Below, piece after piece: positions 25,801 to 35,741 of a stretch of 64,000 bases of DNA. Under the pieces are notes generated by a model, which made no database searches, was not told where the DNA came from, and saw nothing but the letters and a program-made list of their open reading frames with translations. A program made the translations under genes and the position numbers. Position 1 is the stretch's first letter; each line of letters opens with the position of its first letter. Source of the stretch: Ciona intestinalis (Eukaryota > Chordata > Ascidiacea > Phlebobranchia > Cionidae); the NCBI RefSeq assembly GCF_000224145.3, contig NC_020174.2:646520-710519 (forward strand), read 5' to 3'.

Positions 25801-28800
25801 CCGAACTTATTCGTCCTCATGGATAAATTACAATCCTTTTAATGGAAGCCAAACAACCCTTAATAAGGTAATTTATTCCTGTCTAGTTTTAGATGATTTA
25901 TTCTTTTTTAAAATTGTTTTGTCAATTTTTTTTTTTACATTATTTTTTCCATTAATTTTTTTCTCTTTTTATAGATTATTTTTTTTTATAAATTTTGTTT
26001 TTTTATACAATATTTTTTCTTATAAGTTTTTTCTTTTTATTTGCTGTTTAACAATTTACATTTGTTAGTTTTTCGCAACTCTTAACGACAACAGCGTCGC
26101 AAGGAATTTTACGAATAAAACTCACTGGTTGGAATATATGAGGAACAGAACTAATGCACAGGTTTAAGTTGCTTATATTATCTTTAATTAAAAGCTTCTG
26201 CAGGAGTATCCTTTTGGTTTATTGTCTTGTGTACAAAAACAACTCTAGAAAATATAACACAAGTTTTTATTTTGAATGAATAAATGTACCAAGCTTTATC
26301 AATGTCCTCTATTTAGGAGTCCTGCAAAACAAAAAGACATAAACATAAGTCAACTACTGTCCTGGTTTAAGGGAACTTGAAAATATTGATTCTAAAAATA
26401 ATTAACTGTCAGAAGAACTTTATTAGACTTCTTACATGTCCAGAAGAAAAAGCTAATATGAAACATTTGACTTGTATTTTTCCTCAGCAAATGTTGGGTT
26501 CTCCCATAATGTTGCAACCCATTGGTGAAACAGAAGGCAACGGAAGCCTAGAAAGGTGATGTTTGATGTTGTTTGCGTAATATTATATTCCACTGTAGAA
26601 CTTCACCTATATAGAATAGAAAGGGCCAAATCTGGCTTAAATCCCAGGTCCCATGGCGTGCCTCACTGTAGGACCTCACTCATATAGAATTGAATTTGAA
26701 TATACAATGTTGGGGTAAAGGGCCAAATCTGGCTTAAATCCCAGGTCCCATGGCGTGCCTCACTGTAGGACCTCACTCATATAGAATTGAATTTGAATAT
26801 ACAATGTTGGGGTTAAGGGCCAAATCTGGCTTAAATCCCAGGTCCCATGGCGTGCCTCACTGTAGGACCTCACTCATATAGAATTGAATTTGAATATACA
26901 ATGTTGGGGTTAAGGGCCAAATCTGGCTTAAATCCCAGGTCCCATGGCGTGCCTCACTGTAGGACCTCACTCATATAGAATTGAATTTGAATATACAATG
27001 TTGGGATAATAGCCTAAATCTGGCCTAAATCGCAGGTCCTATGGCGTGCCTCACTGTAGGCCCTCACCCATATAGGATAGAATTTGAATATACAATGTCG
27101 GGGTTATGGACCAAATCTGGTCTAAATCCCAGGTCCCATGGCGTGCCTCACTGTAGAACCTCACCCATATAGAATTGAATTTGAATATACAATATTGGGG
27201 TAATGGAGCAACTCTGACCTAAATTTTTGGCCCAATGGCATTCCTCACTGTGAGATCTTACCCATATAGAATAGAATGTGCCCACTAAGTAGCTACCATT
27301 GAAAACCATGTTCATGTCCTATTATTACAGACACAATTAAATACTCATATCATATTTCCTTTGCAGGATGACCAGTGTTGCACTGGTATAGTTTATATTC
27401 ACTATATTCATATGGTGTTAGCACTAAACCAAAACAACCAAGTTTTTTTATTTACCTGAAATACGACTGGCTAACTAAATTTAAATTCAGAAACACTTTT
27501 CCGGAAGTTCCCCCTTTGTTTTTTCCTTCCCAACAAAGACGACCACTGCCAGTAGAAGAAACTACTGTAGTGAGTATTAGATATTTAAATCCTTTTTATT
27601 CAAGTGCTTTTATGAATACCAAGGCCTAACTTACAGCGGTAATCCTTTAGCTGGTGGCCACCTGAAATTTTGGGTTCAAAATGTTCCTTAGGTCTCACTG
27701 ATACCCACTGTATATTTTTTTTTGAAAAAACTCGGGCGTTCGTGTCCAAAATTAACTTGAAAGTGCGCGAAATCGTGCTCCGTTACCGTATTTTTCACAC
27801 CAGCCGTTACGAATTAAACCAAGGTTGGATTATTACGTCATAGAATGCGTATTGTTGAGTTTGATTCCTACGTTAAAACAGTGGGAAAACACAAGGCTAT
27901 AACATATGTAATATACCACTATTGTGACGTAATAAATCATTAACCTTACGCAAATTTACGGTGACGAAGCATGATTTCGCGCATTTTTAAAGTTAATTTT
28001 TCGACACGAACGCCCGAGTTTTTCAAAAAAAGTTATACAGTGGGTATCAGTGAGACCTAAGGAACATTTTGAAACCAAAATTTCAGGTGGCCACCAGCTA
28101 AAGGATTACCACTTACAGCACCAATGGAGCCGAAGCGTTTAAATTTATGTTGTATCATAGGTTTAGTAGCCATGCATTTCGTTCTCAGATATCTAACAAA
28201 ATGATTCTTATTGTACTTATTAACTCCTTACACCCACTAACCCCCCTCTTAAAAACCTCCCAATTCACAAAAAATCTGTTTTTAGACCCAAAATTAAAAA
28301 AAGATATCTCTGTTAGATGAGTGAAATCTTGATTAAAACATGAGTGTTACCTGAAAAATTATAACCTGCACAAGTGTGATAGTTTAATTAAAACCTAATG
28401 TTATTTAAAAATCAACCTTTAAATAAAGATGATATAATATTTAAAACATAAATGTGACCCGAAAAAATTTTAACCGAAAAAGGTTTGATATTTTGATTAA
28501 AATCTGAATGTTACAACTTTGGTATTTCCAGTTTTCAGCCACTGTAACAGACGGGAGTGGAACTCATCACTTTACGTCTAAGCAAGATTATCACGACTAC
28601 CTTCGCAACAACGGGTGGCAACAATCAGCAATGAGAATTAAAAACACGAGAAGACACAGAATCCATGGATGGCCATATTTTGTAAGTTTATGTTTTACAA
28701 TACATACACCCATACTTATATATCCCCATACAACAGAGTGGGAGTTGTCTATGTTTTATGGGTTTTGGTGTACACAACACATAGCATAAATTTTTGCTAC

Positions 28801-31800
28801 CACTGCAGATAATATAACATTACTCTCTGTTAAACTAAAAGCAATGCAGATGTAAGTTATTTCAATAAATCATTTTTTTTATTTTTGTATTATTAAATGC
28901 ATGTTAAAGGGATAATGCATGAACTAACTGGACAAAATCCCTGATATACCAGAAATAAAACGTTGTAAGAGCTATTAATATATATATTATGTATGGCAGT
29001 GGTATAATAATGATACTATAGCAGGCAGTAACACTTGACGCAGTCTTTTCTGTCGTTAAAAATAAATGTAACTAACTTTTTGTTAAAACCTTTAACCAGC
29101 AATAACAGTATTAGCAGCCTCAAGGTGGCTGTACACAGTATCTGGTGTGCAAATTCGCTTGCCAAGTCGTATGCAAACCCGTGTCCAATTCCGCATGTGG
29201 CAGCGAATTCTGGGACAAAACGGAGGAATTCCGGATACTGTGTACAACCACCTTTATTTTCTTATTTCTAGTGACAATAACAGCCATAAAGGTATATTTT
29301 CCATCTATAAATCTCTAAACTGTTGTAAGAGCTGTTTAAGATTTATAATTTGCCCAGAAGTAACAGCCTATACTTTAATCTGTTAAAATCTTAAAACCTT
29401 TAATCAAACAGTAAGTTCAAGATGTATATTTTCTATGTTTAAAGATACCATTCAGTGAAACCATGGGTCAGTCTCAATCATCATATTCCCAACAACAACA
29501 AACCATGTATCCAGCTTTCCCATCTTTCCCAGCTATCCCATCTTTCCCCCTAAACCCACTACCAACCCCCCCTACATACAAACCACCACAAGTTCAGCCA
29601 ATTCCTGACCCGCCTGTAGCGCCTGTTCAAGTGTAAGTTAAATATAAAGATAAAGAAATTATTTGTATTTAAATGTAGGACTAAAGTGATAAGTGATAAA
29701 ATATATATGACTGATTCAAAATCTGGTGTAAGGTAAATGAAAAATTACAACTTAAAGTGTAAGTTTGAATGAATGGGTGACATGACTTATTTATAATCAA
29801 GAGTTCAAGGTTAATATGGCAACTTTGGGTGTAGTTTTATATTTCTGGTATCATTTATTAGTTTGCCATTGCTATCTTATAGTGGGGTCTATGTGGTAGC
29901 ACTCTAGCTGGTAATGTAATGCTCCAACTGTGGCCTAAATTATAAAACTGCTAACATGCTCTTCTGCAAGATTTGTTCATATAGAATAAAAGGGTATCCT
30001 ATAATATCAGTAATATATGCTCCACTAAATCTACAGTAAGACTCATATTTAATTGCTTCAGTTTTTACACAAGTGCAGGTAACCCCATAGTTTAAAAATC
30101 ATAGAATTGGGCTCAACAATTGTTTATTACCTTGTAATCTCACACAGACAACCTGCTCCTATATTCCAACCTTGGAGAGATGTAACCAGAAAAGAACGCA
30201 ACAGGTTTCGTTTAAACACTTTTCAATGTTTTTTTTAGCATGTGCGCAATTTTGTTAAATTTATATTTAGGTGTCAATATCAGAGTTTAAATGCTTCAGC
30301 CCAGAGGTTACCAATTTTTTGACTAAATCATCAGTCAGACAAAAAAATCACCAACAAAGTTACAAACTCATGTATATGCAATAGACATAAGGTGTGAGAA
30401 CAAAAAACCTGTGTTATATCGACTATCTTAGCCCAGAGAATTGGGTTCAAGGCCAGGCATTGCTACCATTGTGGATGTCCGTCATTAGTTTAAAAACTTA
30501 AAGGCAAGCAAGCACAAGTTGTATGAAACATAACACCTTATTGTAACGCCTGCTGCTGCATGCCAATTACATTATTTAACCTGTATATATTGACATGCAG
30601 AAACAAATTCTTCCCGACATACTTCTACCCACCAGTGTTGCCAGACCAAATATTGCCCAACCCAGTGTTGCCAGACCCAGTGTTGCCAGACCCAGTGTTG
30701 CCAAACCCAGTGTTGCCAGACCCAGTGTTGCCAGAATATCAACATGTTTACAGCAGTTTCCATGCCCAACCAATAAGATATCAATTTCCCTCATTTACTG
30801 CTTTGTAAGTATTTATGACACATACTTGTGTTTGTGATATAACAATGTATATTATAGCCCAACATTGCCCAACAAACCATATTGGATGAGCAGAATGGGA
30901 AGAAGACATAGAAGGTAGGGGGTTTAGTTTGTTTAAAATCTAAAACCAGTCACCTAGCCTTTGCCTAAGACCTTACATAAATATAAGTTAATTCAGATAA
31001 CCAAGAAATTAAATTTATTGCAATCTGTGTTTAAAGTGTCTTGCAACTACTGGAACGCTGTTCCAAAAAAACTTTAAATATTTATGTAGCTTTTGGATTA
31101 GTGTTTCAGCTGCAACCTACATATGAGAACAATTCTTGTGTAACGAAAAACAGAACAGTCAAAAATAAAGTTTAACAAATTGTGAAAACTGAGATATATA
31201 TTTTGCCTATTTGGCATCGTCGATCATATTTAAATGGAGTCATAACCTAATTACAAGCTTCAAATAATATAGGCTTTATTGGACTGCATCTGCAAACGCA
31301 CACAACGTTAAATACACAAAGCGCACAATATATATAACGTAATTATAAGGTACTACATTCATACTCAACACAACAACCTTCGCATACTATTACTGTTGAC
31401 AACTAATAGTGTCAAACTAAACTGTTTGTTTATCAAAGCTAGACTGTTTGACATTATGTATTTTAAAGTAAAACTAGTTTGCTTTTTAATTATTTTCTTA
31501 TCATTCTGATTTTAGAGCATCTTCGCTGATAGATAAATGCCTTGATATTTTATGGAGGACACGTACCTGCAACCGCTATATACACCAAGGTAGAATTAGA
31601 TGTTTGCTTTAATATTGTCAGTGACTAACTGTATTACATTAGTTCAAACTTTTCGTTTGGTATAAAATTTAAGTGTGGTGCCTTACACTGCTTTTGTTGG
31701 GCACTTGCATCGTAACAAGATTAAATAATAATCATCCACAAAGTAACATACATGGTAACTCGTAAGCGGGCACGAGGTGTATGAAACAGAACACCCGTGT

Positions 31801-33407
31801 TATAACGACTGTCATTGCCCCCGCCATGTGAGAATAAATAAGTTACATTAAACCAAAGAATATTGTTCCATGCTAGGTATTGATAGGTGTATGTGTTCTT
31901 AAGAAACTTAGCAGGCATTACTCCAACCCAGTGGTTCCTAACATATTGTAGCGATCTTGTTGTGGTGTATATAACAGCAAAGTTTTAAAAATATATGTAC
32001 AGCTGCCATAGGCTAAATAACCCGTCTTTTTAAAAACAAAATTAAATTTCTACTCAAACAACCTTTAACTTTGTTAAGTTATAAGCTGCCAACACAATGT
32101 ATTAATGGATTTGCCACATTCTTACAATGCTGCAAACTTAACTAGTGGGTCCCATTATCACTAATGACTCACTACACTTCCTATGACATAACAATATAAT
32201 TTATGACTACAGGAAGGAATGTAATAGAAGCTTTTCCTTTGACATTAACTATTACAGCCATTATTCCTATACCATGCTTGGATAGCTTTTAAACTAAAAC
32301 TGAACTGTGTTTGTGGAGAAAATACAAATGTACCACGAGAACTTGGTTGTTTAAAATATGGAAAACGCTAAGCTTTAAACAAAGTTTAAGGGTGTGTTAA
32401 TATCACACACAAGTGGGAGAAAAAATGTCATTGACGATATACACTAATTGGTTGTAGGATACTGTTAGACCTCACTTAAATAGAATATAATATTGTATTA
32501 AAATGACTTCCCAACACCTTAATTACAGATTGTACAGCAGTGAGGGAAAACATGCAAAATTACAAGAAAAAATTGTTTTTACTTCTGCGTCTTGATACAA
32601 CATTAAAGAAAATTGAAAATGCAATGATAGGAATCAAATCTCAGTTTAATTGGATCAATCGTGTCAATGTTGATGTCCCTGTTGTGGAATTGACATATCT
32701 TGCATTGGTAAAGTTGGGGTTAAATATGTATATTAGTTATAACTGTAATCACCCACAAAGCAACATACATGGTAACTTGTAAACTAGTAAGACATGTGTA
32801 AAACAAAACACTGGTAATATTGGCTGTTGTTGCACCGCTATGCGAGGGTAAATAAGTAACGTTACATACATGGTAACTTATAAGCTGGCACAGGGTGTAT
32901 AAAACAGAACCTGGCCGTGAATTGACTGTTGTTTTCCAGCCATGCGCGGATAAAGCAAGTTACATTCATTTGTTCAACTTGTAGTTACTATAAGTAGATT
33001 ATTTAGAACTTGTGGATACTGGGTTTGAAGCTCAATGCTGCCACCAATGTGCATTTCTGCGAGTAACTTCCAAATTGATGGTCACTAATGGGTTAAGTAG
33101 TTTGAGTCATAAATTACCCACAAAGTTACTTACATGGTAACTTGTAAGCTTGCTTATGAAATAAAGAATCCTTGTTATAAGGAATGTTGTTGCCCAACCT
33201 GTGAAGATAAATATGATATTTACTTTGTTAAAGTTGTGTTAAAATCTTGAAATTAATCTAAACTTACGATTTCAGCAACCTGGTCGATACGCCGCCAGCT
33301 TCAGATTGTTTGGAGACCGGATTTATCCTCAGGAAACAGACCAATTCAGTTCATTGTTAACAGATGTAGGAAGCGACGCATTCAATCTTTACAAATACTC
33401 AATTTAA
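22816..33407 (+). CDS. CLU: Clusterin-like secreted glycoprotein, 19 exons
   Basis: Homologue of clusterin, an extracellular chaperone. Exons: 22816-22921, 23365-23481, 23565-23730, 23813-23990, 24446-24550, 24841-24875, 25213-25278, 25795-25867, 26069-26161, 26488-26555, 27491-27569, 28532-28681, 29445-29633, 30148-30204, 30601-30804, 30858-30914, 31516-31589, 32529-32707, 33276-33407 (TAA). About 708 residues, against about 450 in vertebrate clusterin. Residues 1-19 form a signal peptide. N-terminal cysteines at 55, 98, 109, 117 lie in CNITRNELWENC...LC, matching the clusterin CNET..LWEEC block including its N-glycosylation sequon. RRKKR at 251-255 lies where clusterin is cut into two chains. 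The C-terminus has Cys 589, 599, 607 and IKSQFNWINRVN, matching the LNEQFNWVSRLAN-type segment. Residues about 430-560 are proline-rich, with five or so LPDPV units at 507-538. Only 7 of the usual 10 cysteines are seen. Phase fits at every junction except one extra A near 29580. Family call is strong; orthology needs a tree. Confidence 0.84.
24600..24690 (+). mobile_element. tRNA-derived SINE head fragment
   Basis: GTGGCACGGTGGTTAGCACG and a B-box-like GGTTCAAGACTTG, as in the fuller SINE copies at 38800, 53146 and 63475. A related head lies at 24182-24320. Both are in clusterin introns. Confidence 0.6.
25380..25535. repeat. GAAT tetranucleotide microsatellite
   Basis: About 150 bases of AATG/AATA repeats in clusterin intron 7. 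Confidence 0.95.
26590..27290. repeat. Tandem repeat, about 117-bp unit, six copies (clusterin intron 10)
   Basis: Units contain CCCAGGTCCCATGGCGTGCC, TCACTGTAGGACCTCACTCA and ATACAATGTTGGGGTTAAGG. The central copies are nearly identical, implying recent amplification. Single diverged relatives occur near 32445, 35290, 43050 and 55790. Confidence 0.92.
27638..28110. mobile_element. MULE-like MITE with long inverted ends and 9-bp target duplication
   Basis: Starts GGTAATCCTTTAGCTGGTGG and ends with its inverted copy; the ends stay complementary for over 120 bases, including GGGTATCAGTGAGACCTAAG and CGGGCGTTCGTGTC. Flanked by ACTTACAGC at 27629-27637 and 28111-28119. A 9-bp duplication with long inverted ends suits the Mutator superfamily. 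No frame for a transposase. Lies in clusterin intron 11. Confidence 0.88.
29122..29254. mobile_element. Small palindromic MITE, second copy
   Basis: AAGGTGGCTGTACACAGTAT at the left and its inverted partner at the right end, with an internal AATTCCGCATG-type core as in the 2271 copy. Lies in clusterin intron 12. Confidence 0.75.
30654..30734 (+). repeat. 15-bp coding repeat CCAGACCCAGTGTTG in clusterin exon 15
   Basis: Five to six tandem 15-base units in frame give (L-P-D/N-P-V). The unit length is a multiple of three, so expansion or contraction keeps the frame. Some units carry AAC for GAC. Confidence 0.9.
31725..31850 (+). mobile_element. SINE tail fragment (clusterin intron 17)
   Basis: ATCCACAAAGTAACATACAT, GGTAACTCGTAAGCGGGCAC, GAGGTGTATGAAACAGAACA, then GTTATAACGACTGTC and a terminal AATAAATAAGTTACATT. 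Similar tails lie at 32745-32965, 33105-33225 and 41035-41180. Confidence 0.7.
32261..32389 (+). repeat. Left arm of a 129-bp inverted repeat
   Basis: Runs from TTATTCCTATACCATGCTTG through GTACCACGAGAACTTGGTTG to the AAGTTTA end. It matches the reverse complement of 34877-35005 with about one mismatch. Lies between clusterin exons 17 and 18. Confidence 0.9.
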
Positions 33408-34876
33408 AGTTAGGATCTTTTTGAGTTTGTGCTGCACCAAACACTTAAAGTGTTCAATAACTAAACTGAACTAAACTTTAAGAACCACAGCTCTTTTGAA
33501 GTATGAAAATAGAAATATATAATTCTGTAAATAGTTACCACCAAATAGAGTTAGAAAATTGAAACCTGGACCATCTTTCCTCAAACTATTATATCTTCCA
33601 ATTTATGAAATTACATGGCACTAAATGCTGTGGTATCCTAAAATTTCCATAGCAAATGCCACCGGCCTGTACCATGTAAATAAGTTGTGTCAAACCAAGG
33701 GCTAATTTGTGACAATTGCTATTTCTCCAGGTCTGTATTTCTACTTTAAGTTAAACCTTTCAGGAACTTTGTGTTTTTTGAAGCATGCTTTGAACGTTTT
33801 AATGAAATCTGTATATATGTACACAAATACACAACAATGCCGCATGCGTGTTGGATCACTGAAGTTATTGCTGGTTATTATTAATTGCTTGCCGATAACA
33901 TTTTGCACTGTTAGTATTTTAAGTGAAAATATGCACAAAACTGGATTTAATGATGTAAACCTATTTGATATACCACGTTTGCTGTTTAAATTACATTCAA
34001 TATGCATAGGCACTGGAAAATATAACGGTAAGCCTACATTTTAATGCAGCACAGTGTGTTGTTATGCATAGTGTATTGGCCACATATTACAATTTGCAGT
34101 TTGCACAACTAATAAATATGCCATAACACCAGTATATATTTCACATACATTGACACATACATCAGATGTGTGGATGGAATCACACATTCATTGATTATAT
34201 GTGCATGAACATCACAGCACCACTAATGCACTTTCTAGATGTTCTGTATCAAGTTAAAAGTTCCGTAGAACCTGCTTAGAAACATAGGTGACCTACAGAT
34301 CAAGCTGGGAAGTCTCGGAATAAAATACAATAGGACTTGCAAGGTAATTGTGTGATTTATTTAATTATATTGCTAACAAATTAATATTATCCTAACCAAA
34401 CTGAAATGATCGATTGATTCCATTGGCTTGCTTTTAAATGTTTATTGTATGTTTGTATAGCTACACATTAACCATCAACGTCTTCTTTACCCTGTGATAG
34501 ATAAATGTATGGCCCATTGATATAGTCGGATCGAGAGACTTGCAGAGTAATGTTTATTGTATGTTTATAAATAGTTATGTGGAAATTGGGAGCTAAAGCT
34601 GTGTCATTGTTATAAGTTTGTCTCTATTAATATTCTTTTGAGTTGCCCTAAAAATGTTAACCTTTACTAAATTTCGTGATTTCAACCATAAGGCCAAAGT
34701 TTTAAAGTGCAGGGAATACAAGAATAGTTAGACGTTTAGTTCTAAATCCCAAGATAGTCCTGCCTACTCTGACACCCCAGGTTTGGTGCCTATGATTTCT
34801 ACCAAGATGTCATTTAGCAATTTCATTTTACAAAATTGATTGACCCTTTACTTTAAACTTAAAGGTACCTTTAAGT

Positions 34877-35005
34877 TTAAACTTTGTTTAAAGTTTAGCG
34901 TTTTCCATATTTTAAACAACCAAGTTCTCGTGGTACATTTGTATTTTCTCCACAAACACAGTTCAGTTTTAGTTTAAAAGCTATCCAAGCATGGTATAGG
35001 AATAA
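34877..35005 (-). repeat. Right arm of the 129-bp inverted repeat
   Basis: Near-perfect reverse complement of 32261-32389. Lies in the convergent intergenic region after the clusterin-like gene. Confidence 0.9.
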
Positions 35006-35376
35006 TTCATAAATAAATATTGTTAAACAGCTTCAACATACTTTTATTTAGACTTTATATATTTTCAAAACCAACAAAAAAATTGTTATTAAGAATTGTA
35101 AAAGTATGTTCAAAACCCACTATGGTATAACATGCAAAATTTTGCAAAAGTAAAAGGTTTCCAAGTTGTCCAATTTAGCTTAAACAACTGTTGTTTTGTA
35201 GGACTGTGTAATTCTACGTAATTCTGAGCCCAGATTTAAACCAAACCTGAGTGTCAATAGTTATTATTAAATTGGATTAATGGGCAAACACTGGCCTACA
35301 TCACATGTCCTCATGTAATATGTCATTGGACCGCACTCGTACAGAAGAGAATTAAATTGTAAAGCGGAAAACTTAA

Positions 35377-35382
35377 TTTATT
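35377..35382 (-). terminator. Poly(A) signal AATAAA (minus strand), candidate for TMEM87
   Basis: TTTATT on the plus strand, 360 bases beyond the TMEM87 stop. It is a plausible 3' end, but the region is AT-rich and chance matches are common. Confidence 0.35.
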
Positions 35383-35741
35383 TCAGACACTTCATTCAGC
35401 ATTTTGGGTTGTGATCTGTGCAATGGAAACAACAGTTTAATATTCATTATGCAGTAGCCAATATTACAGGCAATGCAAACTTTACTTAATAGTACATTTT
35501 CATAGATGATTTGTTGGTATAGCCAGTATCCTGTGTTGGGCCACCAGTCAGTATACAATGCATCTAGAAAAGAAGTTATATATATAAAGCTAAGCAACTC
35601 CGGATATATTTAGGCCAATATATATATTGTAAGCAGTATCACTGCGGTGGCAAACACAACAAAGATTTACAGACTTAAATAAGTTGTTCAGATTGCATTC
35701 ACTTTGAGACAGCATTCATCAAACATAGATTGCGACAACCT

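Larger units (their letters stand above)
33408..35741. other. Convergent intergenic region clusterin-TMEM87, no gene seen
   Basis: Holds both 3' UTRs and the right arm of the inverted repeat (34877-35005). The 111-codon frame at 33709 has no domain, no supporting splice context and low-complexity composition. Confidence 0.6.

Noticed and set aside
30572..30837. Antisense and third-frame repeats (QHWVWQHWVW, LATLGLATLG, ARPSVARPSV)
   Set aside because: Other frames of the 15-bp coding repeat; only the LPDPV frame joins its neighbours in phase and continues the proline-rich sequence.
33709..34044. 111-codon plus frame after the clusterin-like gene
   Set aside because: No domain, AT-driven composition, overlapped by an equally long minus frame; probably part of the 3' UTR or intergenic.
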